The notes beneath the pieces were generated by a model. The model worked only from the letters and a program-made list of their open reading frames with translations. It was not told the DNA's origin and made no database searches. From Pseudonocardia autotrophica (GTDB lineage: Bacteria; Actinomycetota; Actinomycetes; Mycobacteriales; Pseudonocardiaceae), in contig NZ_AP018920.1 in assembly GCF_003945385.1 (NCBI RefSeq), positions 5,394,001-5,458,000 of the forward strand: DNA of 64,000 nucleotides, read 5' to 3'. Positions 42,702 through 52,206 of this stretch are shown here, piece after piece (the stretch's first letter is position 1; each line of letters begins with the position of its first letter). The position numbers were made by a program, and so were the translations under genes.

Positions 42702-44084
42702 GTGGCCGCCGGCGTGTATCCGGACGACAGCGACGAGCCCTGGGGCGACCAGCTACGCCGGTGGCGCGACGAGGTCCAGCGATGGACGCAGCAGGACCTC
42801 GTCGACCAGGTCATCCGCCTCGCGTTCACGACGAACGAGGAGCGCGGGACCAAACTCGACATACGCCTAGTCGGCCGATGGGAAACCGGAGCCGTTCAAC
42901 GGCCCCAGGCCGTGTACCGCCGCCTGCTCGACCAGCTAGGCGCTCCCGTTCCGTCCACCCGGCGTGCGCCGACCGTCACACGGCCTGCCACGGGAATGCC
43001 GGGTGGATGCCCTGCTGCTGCCGACCCCATCTCCCTAGCGTCGACGACGTCCGATCGGGACTCAGACGGCTGGGACGGTGACAGTTCAGTGCTGCGACGT
43101 GACTTCCTGCGGGCGAGCGGATCGCTCGCACTTTCCGGGTTGCTCGGCAGCGTGCTCGGCAACACCAGCTCGAGCACTTCGACGATCGAGGTCGCCACCG
43201 ACCTCACCAACCGGCTGACGAGCCTGCGCCGGCTCGACGACACTCTCGGCGGAGCCGACACGTACAAGCTCTACAACGCCGAGGCGGAACTCTCCGCGCG
43301 CATCCTGCAGGGCGGCACTGCTCGCGACGCGGTCCACCGCGCGCTGCTCGCCGTGCACGCCGAACAGTCCCAGCAGGCCGGCTGGGCCGCTTTCGATGCC
43401 GGATGGCACGACCTCGCCCGAGAGCACTTCCGCCGCAGCCACGCCGCCGCGGTCGAGTCCGGCGACCCCGGGCTGGCCGGCAACGCACTCGCCTTCCACG
43501 CCTACCAGCTGATCACGCTCGGCAAGCCGGCCCGCTCGATCTCGGAGAAGTCGGTCCAAACCGCCGGCGAGGACGGCGTCGACCCCGGTGTCCGAGCGCT
43601 GCTCTACTCCCGAGCGGCGTGGACGTTCGCTCTCGACGGCGACGCCGACACCACCGCCCGGTGCCTCGGGGTCGCCGAGGAGGCGCACGCCGTCGCCGAC
43701 GCACGCACCCCGGACTACGCCGCGTGGATCGACGCCGACGAGCTGGCCATCATGACCGGCCGCTGCTGGTCCGAACTCCGCCGCCCGCTGCGCGCCGTCC
43801 CCGTCCTGGAGAGTGCGCTCGGCCGGTACAGCGACGTGCACGCGCGAGACAAGGCGCTCTACTCCTCCTGGCTCGCGCAGAGCTATGCCGACGCCGGCGA
43901 GGTCGAACAAGCCGCCGAGACCGTGGCGACGAGCCTGCACGTGATGGGCAACGTCGCCTCGGTCCGACCGCGGCAACGGCTCACCGAGGTCGCCGAGCGA
44001 CTCGGACAGCGGCACAGCGACGTCCCCGCAGTGCAGGAGCTACTTCGCGGTGACGCGCTCCACCCACTCGACGTACGCCGCTGA
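42702..44084 (+). CDS. XRE regulator with TPR-like sensor domain
   Basis: About 460 residues. The N-terminal DNA-binding region has EPWGDQLRRWRDEVQRWTQQ..RLVGRWETGAVQRPQ. A linker contains LRRDFLRASGSLALSGLLG, a twin-arginine-like signal often seen in this actinobacterial family. Helical tetratricopeptide-like repeats follow (AEQSQQAGWAAFDAGWHDLA, LYSSWLAQSYADAGEVEQAA). The start is uncertain: the frame extends to GTG 42621, but family members begin just before the WGDQLRRWR block, so GTG 42702 is used (GTG 42714 also possible). Confidence 0.8.
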   Translation: MAAGVYPDDSDEPWGDQLRRWRDEVQRWTQQDLVDQVIRLAFTTNEERGTKLDIRLVGRWETGAVQRPQAVYRRLLDQLGAPVPSTRRAPTVTRPATGMPGGCPAAADPISLASTTSDRDSDGWDGDSSVLRRDFLRASGSLALSGLLGSVLGNTSSSTSTIEVATDLTNRLTSLRRLDDTLGGADTYKLYNAEAELSARILQGGTARDAVHRALLAVHAEQSQQAGWAAFDAGWHDLAREHFRRSHAAAVESGDPGLAGNALAFHAYQLITLGKPARSISEKSVQTAGEDGVDPGVRALLYSRAAWTFALDGDADTTARCLGVAEEAHAVADARTPDYAAWIDADELAIMTGRCWSELRRPLRAVPVLESALGRYSDVHARDKALYSSWLAQSYADAGEVEQAAETVATSLHVMGNVASVRPRQRLTEVAERLGQRHSDVPAVQELLRGDALHPLDVRR

Positions 44085-44360
44085 CGCGCGGGCCAGCGGG
44101 ACGGCTGTCACCTCGGGGTTCTGCCACTCGTGGTGCTCGATGAGGTGCGCCTCCAGCTCGTCGTAGCGAGCGGCGGTCGTCTTGAAAGAAGCCACCCACT
44201 CCTCACCTTCGCCGAACTCGCCACCGTGCCAGAAGACCGATGCAACCGGACCGACAATCTGTCCACCCGCCGCGAGACCTGCCGAGATCGCCGATCGGGC
44301 GAGCCGGACGGCGACGTCGCGAGTCGGCGTCGCCGTGGAGACGGTAAGCATCTCGTCCAT
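44040..44360 (-). CDS. cutA: CutA1-like divalent-cation tolerance protein
   Basis: 106 residues, full length for CutA1. Signature segments are VSTATPTRDVAVRLARSAIS, AGGQIVGPVASVFWHGGEFG, EEWVASFKTTAARYDELEAH and EHHEWQNPEVTAVPL. The family forms a trimeric ferredoxin-like fold implicated in copper tolerance and signalling. It converges on the XRE-TPR gene with a 45-bp overlap. ATG 44360. It is unusual cargo between transfer regulators and the captured segment. Confidence 0.85.
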   Translation of the reverse strand: MDEMLTVSTATPTRDVAVRLARSAISAGLAAGGQIVGPVASVFWHGGEFGEGEEWVASFKTTAARYDELEAHLIEHHEWQNPEVTAVPLARASAAYVEWVERVTAK

Positions 44361-44445
44361 GTGGCCAGCCTATGGGTCATGACCACCCACGGTCATGGCC
44401 GATCGGGTAGCGGCCAGCGACGTGCGCTGAGCGCAGCCTCCCTAG

Positions 44446-44727
44446 TACTACAACAGCGCCTACAGCCGCCAGGGCTGGGCCGAGGTCGCCGGCGAGGTCC
44501 GGCAGCGCTGGCAGGACGGCGACCGTGACGGCGCCGCCGCGCTCGTGCCCGACGAGATGGTGCTGGCGACCACGCTGATCGGCACCGAACAGCGCGTACG
44601 CGAACGGCTGCAGACCTGGCGCGACACCGGCGTCGACATCGTCCGGCTCTACCCCGCCGGCGACACGCTCGACGAGAAGATCACCACCCTGGCCCGGGCC
44701 GTCGAGATCGCCCACGCCATCGACTGA
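44446..44727 (+). pseudogene. LLM-class flavin oxidoreductase, C-terminal fragment
   Basis: 94 codons without a start: YYNSAYSRQGWAEVAGEVRQ...VPDEMVLATTLIGTEQRVRE...TGVDIVRLYPAGD, typical of the C-terminus of luciferase-like (often F420-dependent) monooxygenases. The gene is cut exactly after a CTAG tetranucleotide (44442-44445), the same target used by the IS701-type elements downstream. Confidence 0.75.
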
Positions 44728-45053
44728 GCCCCCGCCGCAGCCCACCGACCGACCCACCCGGGCCGACCCACCCGGCCAGGGCGGGTCCGGCCTGCCCGCG
44801 CGAGTTCCTCATCGGACGGTGCGCCGACCACGCTCTGTCGTCAGTGGACGTTCGACCGTCGTGTGGTCAAACCTTTAAGTTTGGCCGTTCAGTCCTTTGC
44901 GTCCGGTGGTTCGGAATGCACGATCGAGGGTGGAGCCGTGGTCACCGCGCCGATCCCCGGGCGCCGTGGGTGCGAACGGCTCCGTCCCGCACACCGATCC
45001 CGCCGCGTGACCGTTCACGGTCCACTGGCGACTGCACGAGGAGGGTGCCAGGC
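44728..45053. other. 326-bp intergenic region with an inverted repeat
   Basis: No gene is seen. GGTCAAAC (44865-44872) and GTTTGGCC (44879-44886) form an 8-bp inverted repeat with one mismatch around CTTTAA, in a locally AT-rich patch. It probably contains the promoter or operator of the roadblock-like gene at 45054. Confidence 0.4.
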
Positions 45054-45500
45054 GTGAGCAGCATCGACTGGGCTCTGGATGCCGCGTCGAGGATCACGGG
45101 GACGTTCGCCGTCGCCCTGATCGACTACGAGAGCGGGCTGACCCTCGGGGCGCGGGGCGGCAGTCCCGGGTTCGACCTCGACGTCGCCGCGGCGGGCAAC
45201 ACCGAGCTCGTGCGTACCGAGCTCGACGTCCTGGCGAGGCTGGGCATCCAGGACCCGATCGACGACATCCTGATCACCCTGAGCGCCCAGTACCACGTCA
45301 TCCGGCCGGTCGCGTCGCGCGACGGGGAGACGCTGTTCTTCCACCTGGCGCTTAACCGCGCCCAGGCCAACCTGGCGATGGCCCGGCGTGACCTGCGGAT
45401 GATCGTCGACCACTTCTACGACGGCGCACCCCGCTCGGCCGTCGTCACCGACGCCGGCGAGCCGGGGTCTGTCCCGCACGCGGCGACCCGCACGGCGTGA
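45054..45500 (+). CDS. Roadblock/LC7-like protein
   Basis: 148 residues. The pattern FAVALIDYESGLTLGARGGSP, AAAGNTELVRTELDVLARLG, IDDILITLSAQYHVIRPVAS, LFFHLALNRAQANLAMARRD resembles actinobacterial roadblock/LC7 proteins that partner small GTPases or sense dimer partners. GTG 45054 lies 7-14 nt after GAGGAGGG. The assignment is from pattern only. Confidence 0.6.
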   Translation: MSSIDWALDAASRITGTFAVALIDYESGLTLGARGGSPGFDLDVAAAGNTELVRTELDVLARLGIQDPIDDILITLSAQYHVIRPVASRDGETLFFHLALNRAQANLAMARRDLRMIVDHFYDGAPRSAVVTDAGEPGSVPHAATRTA

Positions 45501-45547
45501 ACCGCGTCTGGAGGCACGGGGCATAGCCCCCGGACGGGCCGGGACGG

Positions 45548-46141
45548 GTGCCCGGGGCGTCGTCGGCGCGCCTGCTGCGGTCGCTGCTCGCGCCGCGACC
45601 GTGGCAGCGGTCGATCGGATTGCGGGCCGGTGCGCTGGTCGACCCGGCCAGCGGACTGGTGATCGACGGCTTCTCCGACGGCCCGCCGCCGGTCGACCTG
45701 GAACTGCTCGGTGCCGTGGCACTCGAGCTGATGCGGGTCTCGCCGTTGATCGTCGAGGCCACCGGGACGGGGCCGGTCCCGGAGCGCCCGCGACGGGTGT
45801 TCGTCGAGTCCGGGCGGTCGAGTCACCTGATCGTCACCGGCGCGTTCGACGCGCGCCGGGAGCCGGTGCTGGTCACGGTGGTGGTCGACGGAGGCTGGAA
45901 GGTCGCCGACCGGGCCGGACGCCGGCTCGCGGCGATCCCGGTGCTGGACCTGCACCACGAGCAGCCCGCACTCGGGGCCGCCGTGCTGCCCCGGCGCCGT
46001 GGGTCGCCACCGGCGGCGGGGTCCGACCTGGAGACCACGGTGCGGGTGCCCCGGCCGCGGCCGTACGCGGATCTGTGGTGGACCCGGCCCCCGACGACGC
46101 ACGCCTCCGGGGCCCGCCCGACGCCGTACAAGCGCTCATGA
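45548..46141 (+). CDS. Hypothetical protein, possible second roadblock-like domain
   Basis: 197 residues. The central part (IGLRAGALVDPASGLVIDGF, LGAVALELMRVSPLIVEATG, SSHLIVTGAFDARREPVLVT) has the alternating strands and helix of a roadblock fold, followed by a proline/arginine-rich tail. GTG 45548 is 47 bp after the roadblock-like gene. The stop overlaps the next ATG (ATGA). Confidence 0.55.
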   Translation: MPGASSARLLRSLLAPRPWQRSIGLRAGALVDPASGLVIDGFSDGPPPVDLELLGAVALELMRVSPLIVEATGTGPVPERPRRVFVESGRSSHLIVTGAFDARREPVLVTVVVDGGWKVADRAGRRLAAIPVLDLHHEQPALGAAVLPRRRGSPPAAGSDLETTVRVPRPRPYADLWWTRPPTTHASGARPTPYKRS

Positions 46142-46356
46142 GGAATGGGCGGCTCCCCGCCCCGCGTGTCCCCGCCCCGCCGGACGGTGTGATCGGGCCG
46201 TCGCCCGGGCCGGACCCCGAGATCGCGGCGCGGCGCGCGGCCGTGCGCGGGGCCTTACGAGCCTCGGGCCGGGACGCGGTGAGCACCCCGCGAGCCGGAG
46301 CCGTGGACAGGGACGGGGCCGCCGCCGGACGGGTGGTGGCGGCGGGTCGCACGTAG
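46138..46356 (+). CDS. Small hypothetical protein (72 aa)
   Basis: 72 codons from ATG 46138, overlapping the previous stop by 4 bp. Proline-rich N-terminus, then an alanine/arginine-rich helix (DPEIAARRAAVRGALRASGR). No family; support is the coupled start. Confidence 0.45.
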   Translation: MRNGRLPAPRVPAPPDGVIGPSPGPDPEIAARRAAVRGALRASGRDAVSTPRAGAVDRDGAAAGRVVAAGRT

Positions 46357-46454
46357 CGGATCCGGAGATCGGCACGAGGCCACGGGATGCACCGCACGGT
46401 GTGCGCCGTCCCGCTCCCGGGGCGGCGCCGGGTACGTCGGAGAGGACGACGACG

Positions 46455-46785
46455 ATGAGCGCAGACCCGCAGGCCGCCCCACCCACGGCACCGGCCACGG
46501 CCCCACCGCGCACGGTGCCGGTCGCGGCCGGGACGAACCTGAGGCGCGGGGTGTCGGTGCTGGGGCCGAACAACATCATCGGGACGCCGTTGCCCGGCGG
46601 GTTCCTACACCGCGCTGGGCCAGTGCGCCGGTGGCTCGGTCACCGAGGGCAACGCGGTCAACTTCTGGTGGGTCAAGATCAGTAGTGCGCACGGGGACGG
46701 GTGGGTCTCGGCGGTACGGGTCCTGGAGGGCGGCAACAACCAGCCGATCGCGGGAGTGGCAGAACTGCCCACCGTCCAGGCCTGA
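46455..46785 (+). pseudogene. SH3-like small protein gene with a frameshift
   Basis: ATG 46455 opens a proline/alanine-rich N-terminus (MSADPQAAPP...). Near 46600 the protein-like reading moves to another frame: YTALGQCAGGSVTEGNAVNF, WWVKISSAHGDGWVSAVRVL, ending at 46785. The C-terminal part resembles bacterial SH3-like domains (WWVKI..GDGWVSA). One or two bases are lost at the junction, or it is a sequencing error. Confidence 0.5.
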
Positions 46786-47033
46786 CGGTGCTCCGGGCCG
46801 GCGTCGGCCGCCGCGCGCCGGCCCGGGTGCGGTGCGGGCCCCGGTGATCGTCACGGCGGTGGCCCGGCCGACGTTTGCCCGGCGGCCCGGCCGGGCAATC
46901 CGCGGGGGACGGGCGCCGTCGGAGTGCGCGGCGCGTTCCGGGTGCCGGCACGGGTGCCGTAGTCCGGGCGGAGCCCACCGCTTCAGCAGCAGCGGCGGCA
47001 GCCCGTGTCCGCGACAGGAAGGGGACCGTATCC

Positions 47034-48416
47034 ATGTCTGCCTACGTGACGGCGAACCCGGCGACCGGCCGGACCGAGAAGGAGTTCCCCGAGCTCGACG
47101 CTGCGGGGGTGGCCGAGGTCCTGGGCCGCGCGCACGGGGCCTACGCCGGATGGCGTGGCACGCCGGTGGCCGAGCGTGCGCAGATCCTGACCCGGGTCGC
47201 CGAGGCCTACGAGGCCCGCCGGGACGAGCTGGCCACCCTGATCGCGACCGAGATGGGCAAGCCGATGAAGGAGGCCGCGGGCGAGGTCAAGCTCGCGGCC
47301 GCGATCTACCGCTGGTACGCCGAGCACGGGCCGGACCTGCTCCAGCAGGAGGTGCTCGATCCGCAGGGCGCCGCGGAGTCCCTGGTCGAGACCGAGGCCG
47401 TCGGCCTGCTGGTCGGGGTGATGCCGTGGAACTTCCCCTACTACCAGGTGGCCCGGTTCGCCGCGCCCAACCTCATGGTGGGCAACACGATCATCCTGAA
47501 GCACGCCCCGATCTGCGCGGCCTCCTCGGAGGTCATGGCGGAGATCTTCCACACCGCCGGTGTGCCGGCCGACGCCTACATCAACGTGTTCGCGACGAAC
47601 GAGCAGATCGCCGAGATGATCGCCGACCCGCGCGTGCGCGGCATCTCGCTGACCGGCAGCGAGCGGGCCGGGGCCTCGGTGGCCGAGACCGCCGGGCGGA
47701 ACCTGAAGAAGGCCGTCCTCGAGCTCGGCGGCTCCGATCCGATGATCGTTCTCGACGACGGCGACCTCGAGCGGACCGCCACGGTCGCCGCCAAGGCCCG
47801 GCTGATGAACGCCGGCCAGGCCTGCAACTCCCCGAAGCGGATGATCGTGCCGAACGACAAGGTGGACGACTTCGTCTCCGTGCTCGTCCGGACGTTCGAG
47901 TCGGTCCAGGTGGGCGATCCCACGGACCCGGACACCCAGGTCGGCCCGCTGTCCTCGGTCGGGGCGCGGGACGGCGTGGTCCGGCAGGTCGAGCGGGCTG
48001 TCGAGCAGGGTGCCACCCTCCACACCGGCGGCGGCGCGCTCGACGGCGACGGCGCCTTCATGCGTCCGGCCGTGCTGACCGGCGTCACCCAGGACATGGA
48101 CGCCTACTCCGAGGAGATCTTCGGCCCGGTCGCCGTCGTCTACGGCGTCGACTCGGTCGACGAGGCCGTCACGCTCGCCAACGACGTGAGCTTCGGCCTC
48201 AGCGGATCGGTGTGGGGCAGCGACATCGACCGCGCACAGGTGGTCGCCGACCGGCTCGAGGTGGGCATGGCCTACGTCAACGAGCACGGCACCACGCTGC
48301 CCGGGCTCCCCTTCGGCGGCGTCAAGCGGTCCGGCTTCGGTCGTGAGCTCGGCCGGTGGGGGATGGGCGAGTTCGTCAACACCCGGCTGCGCCGGACCGC
48401 CAAGGCCAAGGGCTGA
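47034..48416 (+). CDS. NAD(P)-dependent succinate-semialdehyde dehydrogenase-like enzyme
   Basis: 460 residues of the aldehyde dehydrogenase superfamily. It has [10 protein letters not shown] (cofactor loop), [13 protein letters not shown] (glycine motif), the catalytic glutamate in [13 protein letters not shown], the catalytic cysteine in [12 protein letters not shown], and the C-terminal [15 protein letters not shown]. This is closest in pattern to GabD/SSADH-type enzymes converting succinate semialdehyde to succinate. ATG 47034 follows AGGAAGGGG. It is chromosomal-type metabolic cargo within the captured segment. Confidence 0.88.
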   Translation: MSAYVTANPATGRTEKEFPELDAAGVAEVLGRAHGAYAGWRGTPVAERAQILTRVAEAYEARRDELATLIATEMGKPMKEAAGEVKLAAAIYRWYAEHGPDLLQQEVLDPQGAAESLVETEAVGLLVGVMPWNFPYYQVARFAAPNLMVGNTIILKHAPICAASSEVMAEIFHTAGVPADAYINVFATNEQIAEMIADPRVRGISLTGSERAGASVAETAGRNLKKAVLELGGSDPMIVLDDGDLERTATVAAKARLMNAGQACNSPKRMIVPNDKVDDFVSVLVRTFESVQVGDPTDPDTQVGPLSSVGARDGVVRQVERAVEQGATLHTGGGALDGDGAFMRPAVLTGVTQDMDAYSEEIFGPVAVVYGVDSVDEAVTLANDVSFGLSGSVWGSDIDRAQVVADRLEVGMAYVNEHGTTLPGLPFGGVKRSGFGRELGRWGMGEFVNTRLRRTAKAKG

Positions 48417-48757
48417 CCGGCGGTACACCGTCGAGGCGGGCGGCGTTGGCCAGCAGTCCGAGCAGGAACATCGAGCTGACCAACGCGGTCCCGCCCGCCG
48501 ACACGAGCGGGAGCTGCTGCCCGGTCACCGGGAGGAGGCCCACGACGTAGCCGACGTTCATCGCGGCCTGTGCCACGAACCAGGTCGCGGTGGCGGCGGA
48601 CACGATGCGGAGGAACGGGTCCCCGGTCCGGGCGGCGATGCGCAGTCCGATCCGGCCGAGCGCGCCGTACAGGGCCAGCACCGCGAGGCCGCCGAGCAGG
48701 CCGAGCTCCTCACCGATCACGGCGAAGATGAAGTCGTTGGCCGCGTTGGGCAGGTAG
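48376..48757 (-). pseudogene. FtsW/RodA C-terminal fragment cut by an IS701-type IS
   Basis: 127 codons of a SEDS-family (FtsW/RodA) glycosyltransferase C-terminus: [60 protein letters not shown]. It breaks off at the IS at 48758. The N-terminal two thirds are not on the far side of the IS nest, so sequence was lost. Its 3' end overlaps the dehydrogenase by 41 bp. Confidence 0.8.
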
Positions 48758-50204
48758 TACTGCAACGGCAGTTGATCAGGCCGGTGGTCGTTCGCCGCGG
48801 CGACGGTAGTGGCAGGCGCGGGCTTGGTGTTGGCGTTCGCGCCGCCAGGTCGACCAGTGCATGACGTGGTCGATGCAGGCCTGTGGGGCGAAGGAGAGTG
48901 CAGCGAGGATGCGGCGGATCTCGTTGGCCGACAACCGGATCAGCCGGCGATGGCCAGTTGAGGATCCCCCTTTTCCGGCTCGCGGGTGTGTTCGGTGGCG
49001 CGGGTGACGGCGAGGTAGGCCGCGGCGAGCATGGCGAGGGTGATGTGGGCGTGCCAGGCCCGCCAGGACCGGACTTGATACTGGTCGAGCCCGGCTTCGT
49101 TCTTGGAGGTTTGGAAGCACTCCTCGATGGCCCACCTCGCCCCGGCGACCCGGACCAACTCCCGCAGCGGCGTGGTCGCCGGGGCTGCGCAGCGGTAGAA
49201 CGCCAGCTCACGGACGGTCTTGCCCTCGGCAGGCTCGGTCTGGCGGCGGACCAGCAGCCAGTGCCCCCAGCCTGCCGGGAGGCCGTCGGTGTCGAGCGCG
49301 ACCGCGGTCCAGTCGTAGACCCGCATCCCGTGTGCGCCCGGGCCGATCGCGCGTCGCTCCCAGCCGTCGTTGCCGGTGTCGGGGTCCCGCGCTCCGGCGA
49401 TGGTCGCCAGGACCTTCGCGGGCCGGCGGTTGCCGTCGGGGCTGGTCAACATGTCGTCGTTGCGGGTGGCCAGCACGAACGGGATCTCCCGCTCGGACAG
49501 CCAGTCGCGGAAGCCGGGTTCTGCCCGTAGGCCTCGTCCGCGCTCACCCACGACGTCGGCGTGAGTGCCCCGGCTTCGTGGGCGCGGGCCAGCATCGCCG
49601 TCCCCAGCTGCGGCTTCGTCGCGAACTCGACCTCGTCGGGGACATCTGCCCCGCCGACAGCGCTCACGGTCCTCGGTCCAGGAGACCGGCAGGTAGAGCT
49701 CTCGGTCGATCAACGCCCGGCCCCTGTCCGAGGCGTAGGCCAGGAACACTCCGAGCTGGCAGTTGTCGATCTTCCCGCTCGTGCCGGTGTACTGGCGCTG
49801 CACCCCAGCGGAGCGAACGCCCTTCTTGATGAACCCGGTCTCGTCGATGATGAACACACCGCTCGCGGCGTAGCCGAGGTGCTCGAGGACATAGCCGCGC
49901 AAGTCGTCCCGGACACCCTCGACGTCCCAGCCCGCAGTGCGCAGCAGCCGCTGCATCCCGTCCGGCGACACCGCTCCCGCATGCTCGGCGAGGGTCCAGC
50001 CGTTCTTGCGCTCCAGCCCGGCCAACAACCCCCGCAGATAGGTCCCGACCCGCTGACGCGGCTCGGCCCTGCGGAAACGGCCCGAGATCAGCTCCACCAC
50101 CGCGTCCAACGAGGCCACCCACCCGGCAAGATCAACCACGCGGTGATCATCACCGCCGAACGGCCGTCAGCCTCTCACGACACGCCGCATCTGCCGTTGC
50201 AGTA
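48758..50204 (-). mobile_element. IS701-family insertion sequence 1
   Basis: 1447 bp. Inverted ends TACTGCAACGGCAG are identical over 14 bp at both sides. The flanks are GTAG (48754-48757) and CTAG (50205-50208), the YTAR-type sites used by this family; they do not match, consistent with a deletion or rearrangement at one side. Confidence 0.85.
48776..50139 (-). pseudogene. IS701-family transposase with three frame changes
   Basis: The gene has DDE-type blocks: GVFIIDETGFIKKG, an SADEAYG block, GARWAIEECFQTSKNEAGLD and QYQV. Between about 49520 and 49660 two opposite single-base indels put roughly 140 bp out of frame, so the continuous frame loses the catalytic SADEAYG block, which is still readable in the neighbouring frame. 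Near 48970 the reading again shifts by -1 into the family-typical tail ([16 protein letters not shown]...SHYRRR-like). Start GTG 50139. Confidence 0.75.
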
Positions 50205-51001
50205 CTAGTACTCCAGCCGCAGTTTGTTATCTGATCCGTCTTCGTCGGTAGTGGCTTTCGCGGGCTCGGTGTTGGTGACGGCGGCGCCAGATCGACCAGG
50301 CCCAGCCCACGGCCCGGGCGGGGGTGTGGATCAGGGGCGCCAGGAGACGTCGGAGTTCGGCGAGGGTGAGCGGGATGAGCCCGTTACCAGGTCTTTTGGG
50401 GCGATCGCCGCGGTGACCGAGAGGTAGGCGTGGGCGAGCATGACCAGGGTGATGTGGCGGTACCAGGCGTCGTAGCGGCGGACCTGGTACTGGTCGAGCC
50501 CGACCTCGTTCTTCGCGGTCTGGAAGCACTCCTCGATCGCCCAGCGGGCGCCGGCGACCCGGATGAGGTCGTCGTCGGTGGTGCCGGGCGGGCCGGCGCA
50601 CAGGTAGTAGGCCAACTCCGGCTCCATACCGGACTCGAGTTGGGTGTCGGTGAGGATCTGGCGCCGGACCAAGAGCCAGCGTCCCCACCCAGCGGGCGCA
50701 TCCGGGGGCGGGTGCAGGCCGGCCACCGCCCAGTCATAGAGCCGCTCGCCCTTGGCTCCGGGCCCGGCAGAGCGGCGCTTCCACGCCTGCTCTGGGGCCC
50801 GTGCGACCAGGTCATCAGCACGTCGTGACCCGACCAACCCAGCGATGTCAGCTGTGAGGTCGGCACCGGGCGAGAGCGGGATGGACTGGCTACGCGGTAC
50901 GGCAACGACATAGCCGATCCGGCGCTGCTCGTGAGGTTCCCCCGCTTTGCCGGAGTGTCTGAACACTGGTTCGATCTTGAGAACCAGGAAGGAAGGCACT
51001 G

Positions 51002-51313
51002 GTGCCCGCACCGAAGAAGTACCCCGATGAGCTGCGCGAACGAGCGGTCCGGCTGTATCGGGAGTCCGACCCCCGCCCGACGTTCCGCGGGCTCGCGCAG
51101 CAGCTCGGGGTGCATCACGAGGCCCTGCGCAACTGGGTCCGCCAAGCGGAGGCCGACAAGGGCGAGCGCGATGATCGGCCGTCGACCGACATGCTCGCCG
51201 AGAACCGGCGGTTGGCGAAGGAGAACGCCGAGCTGCGGCGGGTCAACGAGGTCCTGCGCGCGGCGAGCGCCTATTTCGCCAGCGAGATCGGCCCGACCCG
51301 GAGGTGGTCATGA
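51002..51313 (+). CDS. IS3-family transposase OrfA (copy 2)
   Basis: Same 103-residue HTH/leucine-zipper protein as at 15361-15672, with the same GTG start behind GGAAGGAAGG and the same 4-bp overlap with orfB. Confidence 0.93.
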   Translation: MPAPKKYPDELRERAVRLYRESDPRPTFRGLAQQLGVHHEALRNWVRQAEADKGERDDRPSTDMLAENRRLAKENAELRRVNEVLRAASAYFASEIGPTRRWS

Positions 51314-52206
51314 GCTTCGTCGACGCCCATGACTTCCCCGTCGGTCTCGTACTACGGGTCCTGAACATCGCGGCCTCGACCTACTACGACTGGCGCGCCC
51401 GCCGCGCGTCACCATCGCAGCGGCAGCTCGACGACGCCGTCCTGCTCGAGCAAATCGTGAAGATCCGCTCGATCAGCGAGTTCGCCACCACCTACGGCTC
51501 CCCGCGGGTCTGGCTCGAGCTGCGCCGCCAGGGCGTGCACGTCGGCCGCAAGCGCGTCGAGCGGATCATGCGCGAGCACGGCCTACAGGGCGCCCACCTG
51601 CGCCGCGGCTGGAAGGGCGGCTCGACCCGGCAGAACCCCGCCCACCGGCCGGCGCCGGACCTGCTCGAACGCGACTTCACCGCGACCGCGCCGAACCGCG
51701 TCTGGGTGGCCGACCTGACCCGGATCGTCACCGGCGAGGGCGTGTTGTGGCTGGCCTCGGTGCGTGACGCGTTCTCCAACCGGGTCGTCGGCTGGGCCAC
51801 CGACCCCCGTGCGACGACCGCGCTGGTCCTCACCGCGCTCAACCACGCCCTGCGCTCGCGGGACCTGCGCCCCGGCCAGTTGATCTTTCACAGCGACAAG
51901 GGAGCCCAGTACACGGCGCTGCGACTCACCCAGCGCCTGGTCGACGCCGGTGTCGCCCCGTCGACCGGGTCCACAGGGGACAGCTACGACAACGCCCTCG
52001 CCGAGAACCTGTGGTCCACCCTCAAGATCGAGCTGCTCTACTGGCCCGGCACCACCTTCACAACCCGCCGCGACGCCGAGCACGCCCTGATCCGCTACCT
52101 CGACGGCTGGTACAACCCGCGCCGGATCCAGGCCCGCCTCGGCGGGCTCTCACCCGACGAGTACGAAGACGACTATCGTCGCACCCAGCGCGACGCCGAC
52201 AGGTAA
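51310..52206 (+). CDS. IS3-family transposase OrfB (copy 2)
   Basis: Same 298-residue DDE integrase-core protein as at 15669-16565 (ADLTRI, HSDKGAQY, AENLWSTLK). ATG 51310 overlaps orfA; GTG 51304 is possible. Intact, so it may supply transposase to both copies. Confidence 0.93.
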   Translation: MSFVDAHDFPVGLVLRVLNIAASTYYDWRARRASPSQRQLDDAVLLEQIVKIRSISEFATTYGSPRVWLELRRQGVHVGRKRVERIMREHGLQGAHLRRGWKGGSTRQNPAHRPAPDLLERDFTATAPNRVWVADLTRIVTGEGVLWLASVRDAFSNRVVGWATDPRATTALVLTALNHALRSRDLRPGQLIFHSDKGAQYTALRLTQRLVDAGVAPSTGSTGDSYDNALAENLWSTLKIELLYWPGTTFTTRRDAEHALIRYLDGWYNPRRIQARLGGLSPDEYEDDYRRTQRDADR

